From positions 1-42,413 of the forward strand of contig DGHF01000036.1 in NCBI GenBank assembly GCA_002392545.1: a DNA stretch of 42,413 bases. Direction: 5' to 3'. Shown here one piece after another: positions 7,827 to 16,404 of the stretch. The notes beneath the pieces are model-generated. The model saw only the letters and a program-made list of their open reading frames with translations. It did no database searches and had not been told where the DNA came from. Numbering within the stretch: the stretch's first letter is position 1; each line of letters starts with the position of its first letter. Both the position numbers and the translations under genes were made by a program. This stretch comes from Ruminococcus sp. UBA3855. GTDB taxonomy: Bacteria; Bacillota; Clostridia; Oscillospirales; Ruminococcaceae.

Positions 7827-8004
7827 GTAGTCTCTCTTATGATAACATATTTCAAGATAAAATACAATGGGTTTTATCATTTTTTTTGGAAAAAATCATC
7901 AAAATTCTGTAAAATTGGCACTGTAAAATACTATTTGTATATCGGAACAGCAATTTGTACAAAAAAATTACTAAAATTATTTCGAAAGATGGGAAATCAG
8001 CCTA

Positions 8005-8034
8005 TTGACAGAAATGGTATTTTTCCGGTATACT
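8005..8034 (+). promoter_or_regulatory. Promoter for the acyl carrier protein gene
   Basis: TTGACA at 8005-8010 and TATACT at 8029-8034 are separated by 18 bases, about 78 bases before the ACP start. The rest of the gap from 7827 is A/T-rich with no gene that can be supported. Confidence 0.75.
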
Positions 8035-8111
8035 GATTTCAGAATCTTTTTACCAGCGGAAATATGCTCTTGCAGATGACCGCCGGAAATTAAAACGGAG
8101 GGATTATTTTG

Positions 8112-8357
8112 ATGGAATTTGAGACAGTAGCGGCGATTATTGCCGACCAGTTCGACAGAGATGTAGACGACCTGACAGAAGACACAGACATTCTGGATGA
8201 TTTGAATGCAACTTCTATGGATGTGGTAGAATTGATTGTTGCAATTGAAAGTGCAACAGATATTCGTATCCCTGACGAAGTTGTTGACAGCATCCGCACC
8301 ATTGGCGACGTTGCAAATTATCTTGCAGAACATGCGGAAGTAGCTGAGGAGGACTAA
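8112..8357 (+). CDS. Acyl carrier protein
   Basis: This 81-aa acidic four-helix protein would carry acyl or other thioester groups on a phosphopantetheine arm. The attachment serine is Ser35 in LNATSMDVVEL, so the usual DSL motif is changed to TSM while the following helix (VVELIVAIE) is conserved. The start is the ATG at 8112 behind a GGAGG site; a TTG codon directly before it is less likely. No fatty acid, polyketide or D-alanylation gene is adjacent, so its partner enzyme is unknown. It has its own promoter and no clear link to the envelope operon downstream. Confidence 0.9.
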   Translation: MEFETVAAIIADQFDRDVDDLTEDTDILDDLNATSMDVVELIVAIESATDIRIPDEVVDSIRTIGDVANYLAEHAEVAEED

Positions 8358-8383
8358 TTGATTAAAAGGGAAATTTTTTCACC

Positions 8384-8412
8384 TTGCTTTTTCTGCGGAT
8401 TTCTGGTATAAT
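8384..8412 (+). promoter_or_regulatory. Promoter of the sortase-containing operon
   Basis: TTGCTT at 8384-8389 and TATAAT at 8407-8412 have a 17-base spacer, about 50 bases before the first gene of the operon. An AAAGGAG ribosome site follows. Confidence 0.75.
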
Positions 8413-8461
8413 AACAGATAGTATCTGAACCATCTCACTGCTTTGGAAAGGAGCTGTTTTT

Positions 8462-9310
8462 ATGAGATTGAAAGGAATGACAGCCGTATTGGCTGCATGT
8501 TGTCTGATTTACACCGGAGGGATTTCACTTTCTGCAAGTGCTTACACTGCGGATGATGTTGCTGCAAAGGCTCGTCAGGCTGGATGGCCTGAAACCTTGA
8601 TTCAGATGGGCTATAATGAATGGTCTTCCGGCGATTATACCCAAGAAAAGCTTGATACGGCTTATGGAAAGGTACAGGAGTACAATTCACAGACAAAAGA
8701 GCTTATCTGCAACTATCTGGGTGTTGACCCTGAAGAAATTGACGACCCCGAAGAAAAAGCCGATTCCACTGCACCGGAAAACAAGGAAAATCTTGACAGT
8801 TCCGACAGTGAGGAAAACAATACTAATGTCACCGAAAATTCAACCCCTGCACCTGTGGAAACCGTAACCAAAAAAGACGGCACAACGGAACAGAGAATTG
8901 AATCTTCTGATTTTATCAAAATGACATTTGAGGAAAAAATTGACTATGTGAATCAGCTGGACGAAACTTCTAAAAATGAATTTGTTGGCAGTCTCTCCAA
9001 AGAGGAAAAAAACAGTATGCTCAAACAGATGCCCATGGAAGACAAAATGGCACTGGTGGAAAGTTATATTGATACTGCGGATTCTATGGGGCTGAATGTT
9101 TCAGTGGATTCTCTGACAGAAGAAAACATTTCTCTGACAATCCGTAATCAGGAAGGAAGAGTGGTTGATAAGGCGGCTGTTGGAATTGTTGTCGATGAAA
9201 CAGGAATTTCCCACACCAAGCCCCTTCTGCTTTCATTGTTCGGCATATTGACGGCAGTATTCGGCTTTGTCGGGCTGTATCGTTATATCCGAAGAACAGA
9301 AGAGGACTGA
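8462..9310 (+). CDS. Secreted, C-terminally membrane-anchored protein of unknown function
   Basis: This 282-aa protein starts with a signal peptide (about 1-27, ending SASA). The mature region begins with a short helical module (TADDVAAKARQAGWPETLIQMGY), then an acidic, low-complexity linker rich in E, D, S and T (about 95-145). A second helical region follows (KMTFEEKIDYVNQL, SKEEKNSMLKQM). The C-terminus is one hydrophobic helix followed by YIRRTEED, the layout of a cell-wall sorting signal, but no LPxTG-like motif is present; ISHTKP is the nearest candidate. Being first in an operon with a sortase, it could be that enzyme's substrate or accessory protein. This is inferred from position only. 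Confidence 0.8.
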   Translation: MRLKGMTAVLAACCLIYTGGISLSASAYTADDVAAKARQAGWPETLIQMGYNEWSSGDYTQEKLDTAYGKVQEYNSQTKELICNYLGVDPEEIDDPEEKADSTAPENKENLDSSDSEENNTNVTENSTPAPVETVTKKDGTTEQRIESSDFIKMTFEEKIDYVNQLDETSKNEFVGSLSKEEKNSMLKQMPMEDKMALVESYIDTADSMGLNVSVDSLTEENISLTIRNQEGRVVDKAAVGIVVDETGISHTKPLLLSLFGILTAVFGFVGLYRYIRRTEED

Positions 9311-9329
9311 ACCGAAAGGAGTTCATTTT

Positions 9330-10031
9330 TTGGCAAAATCAAAACAAAAGAATCATGCTCCGGTTTTCATTTTGACGGCGGTTTTCATGCTGGTGTTAAG
9401 TGCTGCGGTCAGTGCTGGTGTTCTGATGATACCTTATGAGCGTTTCAGAACGTATCTGCACATTGCATTCATGAACCAGATGCCTGCGCCCTCTGAGCAG
9501 TCAAACGGCGTGACAGGGCTTGTCATTACCGAAAACGACCAGATTCCCACTGAACAAACCGGACAAGGAACGCTTTCAGAAGAGGGAAATATTATCCGTC
9601 CGTCGTTCGGCGACCAGTACGCAGTATTAAGCTGTGAGAAAATCGGGCTTTCTGTTCCGGTGTACTGGGGGAGCAGTCCGGAATTGCTGGAGCGTGGTGC
9701 ATGTCAGACAACGTCTTCTGTCGTGATTGGCGAAACAGGAAATGTTGTCATTGATGCGCATGTCAACACGTTTTTTTCAGACCTGAATCAAATTCAAGTC
9801 GGGGATGAAGTGGTACTTTATACCGAGTACGGAATTTTTACATATCAGGCGAAAGAGCTGGTGACGTTCGAAAATACAGAAAAAAAATATGTCCTTCCCT
9901 CTGTGGAAGACAAGCTGACATTATACACCTGTCAGGCGCAAGTGCTTGGCACATCCACGACAAGAGTGGGTGTTATCTGTGATATGGTCAGCAGGAAGTT
10001 TTATCAGGCAGGAGAGGAGGCGCAGAGATGA
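9330..10031 (+). CDS. Sortase family transpeptidase
   Basis: This 233-aa protein is membrane-anchored by an N-terminal helix (about 11-33), with the sortase fold outside. Sortases cut a C-terminal sorting signal and join the protein to cell wall or pilin. The likely catalytic set is His144 (VIDAHVNTFFSDL, where most sortases have GHR), Cys201 (LTLYTCQAQ) and Arg212 (STTRVGVICD). A TTG start at 9330 was chosen because AAAGGAG lies eight bases upstream; the frame extends further only by overlapping the preceding gene. It overlaps the next gene by ATGA. The class (B, D or E-like) cannot be fixed by eye. Confidence 0.85.
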   Translation: MAKSKQKNHAPVFILTAVFMLVLSAAVSAGVLMIPYERFRTYLHIAFMNQMPAPSEQSNGVTGLVITENDQIPTEQTGQGTLSEEGNIIRPSFGDQYAVLSCEKIGLSVPVYWGSSPELLERGACQTTSSVVIGETGNVVIDAHVNTFFSDLNQIQVGDEVVLYTEYGIFTYQAKELVTFENTEKKYVLPSVEDKLTLYTCQAQVLGTSTTRVGVICDMVSRKFYQAGEEAQR

Positions 10032-10906
10032 AGCGTATCCCTCACTATTTCCTGAACGTGCTGTTCACCCTGTTTCTGGTATTCAGCCTGATTTGCACGG
10101 AAATGACCCTGCTCATGCAGAGAAGTGCACTCAATGTGAATATGTTTCATGTGGTGGTACAGCAGGAGGGGTTGACAGACAAGGCTTATGACAAGCTGGA
10201 GACTTATTTCAAGACCCGTGCGAACAGTACCGGAATTCCGGAGGCGGTTTTCCTGCGTGTGGTAGACAAGGAAATGATTTATAATGGCATCATGGAAAGT
10301 GTCACGCAGTCTTTTGAATACCTCAACGGCAATACGTCAGAATATCAGTTTACAATGGATTTCACGGAAATGGAACAGTCTGTGACTGAATTCTTTGAAG
10401 AATATGCGGATGTCAACGGCTATCAGAAAGACGACATATATCAAGAAAAATTGACAGCTGTAATTGAAGAATCTGAAAAAGAAATTCTTTTTGTGGTGGA
10501 TAATTTCAAATTTACCATGCTTTATGAAAAAGGATGGCTTGCAAAGCTTCGTCAGGTAGTAGGCTATCTGAATGTTGCAGTGACGGTTTGCTTGGCAGTG
10601 ACAATTGTCTTGGCGGTTATCATTGTATTCCTGAACAAAAAGAAGATGATTAACATTCCATATTGGCTGGGACTTTCCGCATTTACAGCAGGGGTATTGG
10701 TATCAGTACCATGTTTTTGGGTGACACATACGAATTATTTTTCGGGCTTCGTTGTGACTGACCCGCAGATATTTTCTGCTGTGGTAGGGTACCTGAATTT
10801 ACTGGTCAATCGTGCGTTTGTGATGGCAGTCGTGACAATCTGTATCGGCATTGTAGGCTTTGGCGGTTTTGGAGCGTTATGCCTGTTTCAGCGGACTGAA
10901 GAATAA
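10028..10906 (+). CDS. Multi-pass membrane protein with large external loop, unknown function
   Basis: This 292-aa protein has a first membrane helix at about 8-30, then an external, largely helical region of about 140 residues rich in E, Y and T. Three further helices follow at about 178-205, 213-235 and 262-285, with a short KKK-containing loop. I do not recognise the family. Translational coupling to the sortase gene (ATGA overlap) and shared transcription with the anchored secreted protein suggest the three products work together at the envelope. An intrinsic terminator follows the gene, closing the operon. Confidence 0.8.
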   Translation: MKRIPHYFLNVLFTLFLVFSLICTEMTLLMQRSALNVNMFHVVVQQEGLTDKAYDKLETYFKTRANSTGIPEAVFLRVVDKEMIYNGIMESVTQSFEYLNGNTSEYQFTMDFTEMEQSVTEFFEEYADVNGYQKDDIYQEKLTAVIEESEKEILFVVDNFKFTMLYEKGWLAKLRQVVGYLNVAVTVCLAVTIVLAVIIVFLNKKKMINIPYWLGLSAFTAGVLVSVPCFWVTHTNYFSGFVVTDPQIFSAVVGYLNLLVNRAFVMAVVTICIGIVGFGGFGALCLFQRTEE

Positions 10907-10920
10907 TTATCAACAAAAAA

Positions 10921-10950
10921 TTCTCAACTTTCAGAAGTTGGGGATTTTTT
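10921..10950 (+). terminator. Intrinsic terminator of the sortase operon
   Basis: A ten-pair stem with G-U pairs (TTCTCAACTT / AAGTTGGGGA, loop TCAG) is followed by TTTTTT. It lies 15 bases past the last stop codon. Confidence 0.75.
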
Positions 10951-10997
10951 GTTAATTTAGGGGCTATTGTCCTGATTTTATATAATAACCAGAAAAA

Positions 10998-11039
10998 ACA
11001 GAATTCCCCCGAACTTTTGCGGATTCGGGGGAATTCTGT
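10998..11039 (-). terminator. Strong hairpin terminator for the dockerin gene
   Basis: Sixteen perfectly complementary bases (ACAGAATTCCCCCGAA and its complement) enclose a ten-base loop. On the minus strand the stem is followed by TTTTTT (from 10992-10997), as expected for an intrinsic terminator of the gene ending at 11082. Plus-strand T-richness is weak, so the direction is mainly minus. Confidence 0.8.
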
Positions 11040-11081
11040 TGATATATTATAAGGAACGTTAATTAGTTACTGTCGGAAGGA

Positions 11082-13268
11082 TTACCAACGAGTTCCGGGA
11101 CCACCCTGTCCAGGACCACCACTCTCACTGGACTGACCCAATGCAGAACCGCCAGAGATAGAACCGCCGATTGTAACAGTCTTGTCGCCAGCCTGTGCAA
11201 GAATTTCAGTACCGCCGGAAACATTACCGCCGGATTGTGCAGAGCATGTAGAACCGCTTCTCAGTCCGCCACCGTTACCGGAGAGGAAGGAAACAATTGC
11301 ATTGCCGTTGTTATCGGTGAAGGTGTAACGGGTTGTGAGGCTGGTGTTGCCTGCGGTCATTGTGATAACACTACCGCCGTTCAGGCTGATGGTGTTTCCG
11401 CTGTCGCCACAGTCCAAAGGTTCCTGACCGTTTGCGCAATAGTAACCGCCGTTGATGATAATGTCACCATTGGAGTCAAATGCATCATGGTCGCCGTTGG
11501 CAGAGTTGACAACTGCCAGACCGCCGTTGAGGTTCATCACGATGCTAGTAGAGGAACTTGTTGTTCCCTGACTCCAGCCACTTCCAGGGCCACCGAAACC
11601 GCCAGTACCTGAACCGTCTGCGCCACCGCCTGCATTGTAGCCGTCATCCTCGGATACAATATAAACTGTACCGGAATTCTGGTTGATGGTCGGAGCTTCA
11701 ACACCTTCATAGCACTTGGAAACGTAAATCTGTACATCATCAAATGTGCCAGCGTTTGCAGTGCCGATTGTCAAAGTATGGTCAGAATGGAAACCATCGT
11801 CAGCGGATGCAACTTTGAAGATACCGCCTGTAATATTCATATCTCCACCGCAGTGTACAGCATCATCAGAAGAATCAACTGTGATTGTACCGCCTGTGAT
11901 AGTGATATTACCAGCACTCTGCCATGTTGTACCAGCTTCATCATACAGACCTACAGCCTTGATGCCCTTAGCGGAAATATCGGTCTTGTTGGAGTTGCCG
12001 TCCGTACCCATTCCGCCGCCACCCCACGGGTTTGTAGAACCAGAGGAAGAAGAACCAGAACCAGTATAACCACTGCCCTGATATGTGTAGATTGTCACAT
12101 CACCGCCGTTCATGGTGAACTGCTGTTCAGCCTGAATGCCGTCTGCATAAGAATTGATATTGACTGTACCGCCGTTGATGGTAACAAAGCCCTTTGTGGT
12201 GTCACTGTTGTTAGTGGACTTGATGCCGTCTCCGGATTTTGTTGTTACGCTGATGCTCAGATTGGAGTAATCCCCATCACCACCGTTTGCAACCAGTATA
12301 TCAGGGTCGCCGATACGGACAGAGTCATTGCCACGGATACCGTCATCTACAGCGTTGACAATGATTGTACCATTCCAGATTTTCAGGTCATCCTTGCAAA
12401 CGATACCATCGGAGTAGTTACCATTAACTGTCAAAGTACCCTTACCCTTAATCTTGAGGTCATCCTTTGCGTAAATTGCGCCGTTGACAGTGACTGTTTC
12501 ATTGTCGCTGTTGACATAAGTATCAGTATGGGTTGTACCGTCAGAGATGGTATTTTCTGTGCCCTTCTTGATGGTGAGGGTTGCAGAATCGCCAACATTA
12601 TCAATGTAAATTGGAGCGACTGTATCATTAGAAAGTGTCAGACCTTCGAGACTCAGTTCAACTGCTGCTGTCGGGTCAACGGTGTTGTCTGTGTTGACTC
12701 TCAGCTGACCATTGGAAGAAGAACCGCTGATAGCATAAGCCGGAACTTTACCTGTTTCTGCATCTGCCGGAAGTGCGCTTGTAATGGTAACATAAGTGCC
12801 ATTCTCAACAGTTACGTTAGTAGCATCTGTAACAGCGTTGCCGTTTGCATCATAGAGCTTTACACTGTTGCCGTCGAATACGATGGAAGTAACGATTCCC
12901 TCACTTGTAGTAGGCTCATCAGTTGTCGGCTCTGTAGTTGGTTCAGTTGGTTCAGGGTCAGTAGGCTGTTCAGCTGTTCTTGCATCAATGATGGACTTTT
13001 TCAGCAGAGCCAAATCAATAATATTTACTCTGCCATCAGCATTCATATCAGCATTTTCAAAAGCCTGCTGGTCGATTGTCTTCTTTCTTGTCAGATACTG
13101 CTGGAGCAGAACCACGTCTGCAACAGATACAGCACCGTCTTTAGTGGTATCGCCTGCGAGTGTCTGCGCTGCGCTTGCCCCAATTTCAAAAGCCGGAAGA
13201 GAAGCACACATTGCAGCCATTGCCATTACGCCTGCCAGTGTACGGCTGAAACGATTACGATTCTTCAT
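11082..13268 (-). CDS. Secreted dockerin protein with beta-helix carbohydrate-binding region (DUF4353/Cthe_2159-like)
   Basis: This 728-aa secreted protein has a signal peptide (about 1-34). A type I dockerin at about 39-95 has both calcium loops visible (DTTKDGAVSVADVVLL and ADMNADGRVNIIDLALL). A TEPT linker (about 100-123) and a long repetitive region of G/N/D-rich strands (GDGIKSTNNS, INGGTVNINSYADGIQAE, SADDGFHSDH) follow. That pattern fits the right-handed beta-helix family of C. thermocellum Cthe_2159, which binds acidic plant polysaccharides. The dockerin would dock it to a cohesin scaffold. The C-terminus is very glycine-rich. The leader contains a possible structured RNA, and the gene ends at a strong terminator. 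Confidence 0.88.
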   Translation of the reverse strand: MKNRNRFSRTLAGVMAMAAMCASLPAFEIGASAAQTLAGDTTKDGAVSVADVVLLQQYLTRKKTIDQQAFENADMNADGRVNIIDLALLKKSIIDARTAEQPTDPEPTEPTTEPTTDEPTTSEGIVTSIVFDGNSVKLYDANGNAVTDATNVTVENGTYVTITSALPADAETGKVPAYAISGSSSNGQLRVNTDNTVDPTAAVELSLEGLTLSNDTVAPIYIDNVGDSATLTIKKGTENTISDGTTHTDTYVNSDNETVTVNGAIYAKDDLKIKGKGTLTVNGNYSDGIVCKDDLKIWNGTIIVNAVDDGIRGNDSVRIGDPDILVANGGDGDYSNLSISVTTKSGDGIKSTNNSDTTKGFVTINGGTVNINSYADGIQAEQQFTMNGGDVTIYTYQGSGYTGSGSSSSGSTNPWGGGGMGTDGNSNKTDISAKGIKAVGLYDEAGTTWQSAGNITITGGTITVDSSDDAVHCGGDMNITGGIFKVASADDGFHSDHTLTIGTANAGTFDDVQIYVSKCYEGVEAPTINQNSGTVYIVSEDDGYNAGGGADGSGTGGFGGPGSGWSQGTTSSSTSIVMNLNGGLAVVNSANGDHDAFDSNGDIIINGGYYCANGQEPLDCGDSGNTISLNGGSVITMTAGNTSLTTRYTFTDNNGNAIVSFLSGNGGGLRSGSTCSAQSGGNVSGGTEILAQAGDKTVTIGGSISGGSALGQSSESGGPGQGGPGTRW

Positions 13269-13397
13269 AACAAATTTCCCCTTTTCATCAAGATTGATTC
13301 AGAAATTGATTCATTTTGTGCCGGTTGCGGACATCCGGCTTGTGCGGCTCACCGGATTCCGTTTCAGGCTATTGGTTTTGTTCATGCTTTTATTATA
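13269..13397 (-). promoter_or_regulatory. Promoter and structured 5' leader of the dockerin gene
   Basis: On the minus strand a TATAAT box lies at 13392-13397 with a poor -35 region. The leader is about 120 nt. It holds three CCGG-centred segments that can form alternative stems: 13329-13338 with 13352-13360, or 13320-13324 with 13335-13339. This could be a regulatory RNA; no known riboswitch class was recognised. The 138 bases beyond it, to 13535, contain no supported gene. Confidence 0.45.
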
Positions 13398-13535
13398 GGG
13401 GGGAAATCTTAAAAAAAACTTAAAAATTCCTAAAGTTTTGAAAAAATTATGGAAATTTTCAATAATTACCGGAGAATCAAAAACAGTACTATCATCAGAA
13501 AGAAAATTTTTCCTTGCAACGTCGTGAAAATTTCC

Positions 13536-13820
13536 CTAAAATGCTGTAATTTTTTGTGCTCGTATCATGAAAAATGCAAGTACCATGATAAACAAAACAA
13601 TTTCGGAAATTCCCACAAGAATTTTGTAAAGCACTCTCTTTTTGTTTTCAGCTTGAAACTGCTGTTCAAAGTCGGGAAGGGAATCTTTTTGCTGTTGCAA
13701 GCGGTCACATTCCCGATATTCCAGAATCAGCGCAAGCATGAAAAACAGAAAAAGCGGAATTGTAATAATGATACCGCCAAAAAGAAACATACTCAAAATA
13801 CCTCTTGTGTAAATATCCAT
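13536..13820 (-). CDS. Small membrane protein, unknown function
   Basis: This 94-aa protein has two hydrophobic helices (about 9-32 and 66-87) joined by a charged, Q/K/E-rich segment likely to be helical (YRECDRLQQQKDSL). The start codon overlaps the stop of the preceding gene by one base (TAATG), so translation is coupled. I do not recognise the family. Its pairing with a nuclease-like protein suggests a two-gene unit, but the role is unknown. Confidence 0.7.
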   Translation of the reverse strand: MDIYTRGILSMFLFGGIIITIPLFLFFMLALILEYRECDRLQQQKDSLPDFEQQFQAENKKRVLYKILVGISEIVLFIMVLAFFMIRAQKITAF

Positions 13821-14743
13821 TATTTTTCATTTCCACGCTCGGAGCTGATTTTTTGAATGAGTTCGGTAAATTCTTCGGGACTTTCAAGGATGTGAATGGT
13901 TGGTGCACCTTTGGAGAGGTCACGGAATTGCATGGTAAAATCACTTTTCTTGATTTTGACAATGCCGATTTTTTTATTAGCAGAAGTATAAATATGAACT
14001 CTCAGTACGTCGTGGGTGTCCTCTTCCTGACAATGACAATCGGGAAGCCAGCAGAGAGATGCTGTCTGAATCTGTGCTGAAATGGCGGAAACTTGCTGAT
14101 ATGTGGAGTAATATTCAGAAATATTATTCTGCTGTAACGTGTCACGGATGGCGGAAGCCGTCACAGAACGCATATGTTCACGCATCGAATCAGGGATTTT
14201 TCCGCCTTTTTTCTCCAGAAAGTCAAGGAGTTCGTCACTAGGAGAAATTAATTCCGCAAACAATATTTTCTGCACCTTGCGGATGTATTGCATGGTCATG
14301 ATGTCTTCGGCAGTCTCTTTCCCCTGAAATGTTCCATAACAAAGCAGAGGCAACAAATATTCATATTCATCAGGTTCATTTTCTGTGAGGGAGAACGTGA
14401 AAAAGGGGTCTTTCTCTTTTCTGTCCAAAAACATTTGATAACGAATTCCGTTCGTCAGCATATAGACGGTATTTTCCGGAACTTGCTGAGTATTGAAGCG
14501 TGAAATTTTTCCGGATTGTTCCATAAATATCACCATCAAAGGGGTTTCATTTTCCAAAATGGCGAAATCAGCAATTTTTCTGCCATAGGAATAATCCTGA
14601 CAGAATACCTTTGAATCGGTGGTATCATAGCCCAGTTCGGCGAAAAATGGAAGAACGAATTCTGTCTTTGCGCTTTCTTCGGAAAATTCCTGAAATGAAA
14701 GGCTTTTTTCTCTGATTTTTGTCAGATATTCCGTAAAATTCAT
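13820..14743 (-). CDS. Protein with HsdR N-terminal-like (restriction-type) domain, probably degenerate
   Basis: This 307-aa protein opens with a segment resembling the N-terminal nuclease domain of type I restriction R subunits: KTEFVLPFFAELGYD (about 26-40), then GRKIADFAILENETPLMVIFMEQ (about 54-76). In active relatives the last part reads D...E-x-K. Here the E-x-K position is FME, so cleavage activity is doubtful. The rest has no helicase motifs and is much shorter than a true HsdR; a cysteine/histidine-rich stretch (CWLPDCHCQEEDTHD) near 230-245 could bind metal. The ATG at 14743 follows an AAAGGAA site. It is coupled to the small membrane protein and lies 21 bp after the GH13 gene. Confidence 0.65.
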   Translation of the reverse strand: MNFTEYLTKIREKSLSFQEFSEESAKTEFVLPFFAELGYDTTDSKVFCQDYSYGRKIADFAILENETPLMVIFMEQSGKISRFNTQQVPENTVYMLTNGIRYQMFLDRKEKDPFFTFSLTENEPDEYEYLLPLLCYGTFQGKETAEDIMTMQYIRKVQKILFAELISPSDELLDFLEKKGGKIPDSMREHMRSVTASAIRDTLQQNNISEYYSTYQQVSAISAQIQTASLCWLPDCHCQEEDTHDVLRVHIYTSANKKIGIVKIKKSDFTMQFRDLSKGAPTIHILESPEEFTELIQKISSERGNEK

Positions 14744-14763
14744 GATAATATGATTCCTTTCTG

Positions 14764-16404
14764 TCAATCGAACCTGCAACGGTAAACCCTTGCTTCATAG
14801 GGAGTGAATACAGGGTCTGAACCGTCCTCATGTCCGGCGATATTGTACATGACGAGTTGTAATTTTTTTCCCTGATATTCTTTCGGGAGGGTGACGGTTT
14901 GTTTCTTTTCGGAGAATGAGCAGATTACCAGATAATGGATTTTCTCATATACTCTTTCATACATATATAATGTGGGGTGCATGGGATAAAATTCTCTGTA
15001 ACTGCCGTGTAAGAGGGTTTTACTCTTTTTCCGCAGGGCAAGGCAACGGCGATAAATGTTTAAAATGCTGAAATAATTATCCTGCTGTGATTTGACGTTG
15101 ATTTCCTTGTAATTGGGATTCACATAAAACCACGGTTCAACAGGGGAAAATCCTGCATTTTTGGAATTGTCCCATTGCATGGGAGTCCGTGCGGAGTCAC
15201 GGCTGGAAACATGAACACGGTGCAAGCGTTTTTCCGGCGGTTCAAACGACAGGAAACGTTCATAATTTTTCCGGCTTGCAATGTCTTTATAGTGGTCAAT
15301 GGTGGGGAGTTTGATGTTAGTCATGCCGATTTCCTGCCCCTGATAAATGAAGGGTGTCCCTTGTAAAAACAGATAGCAGATAGCGAGCATTGTTCCGCTT
15401 TCTCTCCAGAAATCTTCATTTCCGTAACGGCTGATAATTCGGGGGTGGTCATGGTTTTCCAGATACAGCACATTCCATGATTTTCCGTTTAAAGCCGTCT
15501 GCCACCTTGATACAGCGTGTTTGAACCGCACCAAGCTAAAGGGGAGATTGACATATTCCGTGAAAAGACAATCCGCCATCATGTGGTCAAATGAAATCAT
15601 CATGTCGAGGGATTTGCTGTCACCAGTCAGATAGCGCATTGCAGAATTTAGATTCGTCATAGGTCCTTCCCCAATCTGGACAGCGTGATAACGTTCAGCC
15701 ACTTTGCGGAATTCCGCCATATATTCATGAATATGAGGACCATCTTTATAATGCATCATTCCCCCGATTGCCGGAACGAAGGGGATACCGTCCGGAAGTC
15801 CTTCACGCTTCGAAATGAAGTTAATGACATCTTCTCGGAAACCGTCAACCCCCATATCAAGCCAGAATTTCATAATATCCTTGACTTCCTGCCGGACTTT
15901 GGGGTTATCCATGTTTAAATCAGGCTGTTTCTTTGAGAATAAATGCAGATAATATTGACCCCGCATTTCATCATATTCCCAAGCCTTGCCCTCGAAAAGA
16001 GAATCCCAGTTATTGGGTTCATCTCTCCAGATGTAGTAATCACTGTAGGGGTTGTCCTTGCCTTTCCGGCTTTCCTGAAACCAGAAATGTTCATCAGAAG
16101 TGTGATTCACAACCAAATCCATGATGATTTTCAAGCCCAGTCGGTGGGCTTTGTTGAGGACTTTCTGAAATTGTTCCAACGTGCCGAAATCGGGGTGAAT
16201 GTTTCGATAGTCTGAAATGTCATAGCCGTAATCTGCGTTGGGGGAGGGGTAAATCGGGGAAAACCAGATTCCGTCTACTCCGATTGATTTCACATATTCC
16301 AGCTTATCATAAACGCCGTACAAATCGCCGATTCCGTCCCCGTTGCCGTCTGAAAAGCTCCTTGTCCAAATCTGGTAGAAACTCATTTCTTTGAACCAGT
16401 CCAT
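14764..16404 (-). CDS. GH13 alpha-glucosidase / oligo-1,6-glucosidase
   Basis: This 546-aa cytoplasmic protein (no signal peptide) is an alpha-amylase-family hydrolase acting on short alpha-glucans or sugar-glucosides. The conserved regions are visible: IMDLVVNHTS (region I), GFREDVINFI with the nucleophile Asp (II), QIGEGP with the acid/base Glu (III) and LENHDHPR (IV). The QIWTRSFSDGNGDGIGDL start is typical of oligo-1,6-glucosidase, trehalose-6-phosphate hydrolase and related enzymes, which cannot be told apart here. The gene overlaps the end of the glycosyltransferase gene by 22 bp, so the two form an operon. Confidence 0.93.
   Translation of the reverse strand: MDWFKEMSFYQIWTRSFSDGNGDGIGDLYGVYDKLEYVKSIGVDGIWFSPIYPSPNADYGYDISDYRNIHPDFGTLEQFQKVLNKAHRLGLKIIMDLVVNHTSDEHFWFQESRKGKDNPYSDYYIWRDEPNNWDSLFEGKAWEYDEMRGQYYLHLFSKKQPDLNMDNPKVRQEVKDIMKFWLDMGVDGFREDVINFISKREGLPDGIPFVPAIGGMMHYKDGPHIHEYMAEFRKVAERYHAVQIGEGPMTNLNSAMRYLTGDSKSLDMMISFDHMMADCLFTEYVNLPFSLVRFKHAVSRWQTALNGKSWNVLYLENHDHPRIISRYGNEDFWRESGTMLAICYLFLQGTPFIYQGQEIGMTNIKLPTIDHYKDIASRKNYERFLSFEPPEKRLHRVHVSSRDSARTPMQWDNSKNAGFSPVEPWFYVNPNYKEINVKSQQDNYFSILNIYRRCLALRKKSKTLLHGSYREFYPMHPTLYMYERVYEKIHYLVICSFSEKKQTVTLPKEYQGKKLQLVMYNIAGHEDGSDPVFTPYEARVYRCRFD

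Noticed and set aside
11778..13412. 544-aa open frame on the plus strand
   Set aside because: It is antisense to the dockerin beta-helix gene, cysteine-rich without domain logic, and is produced by the repetitive coding sequence on the other strand.
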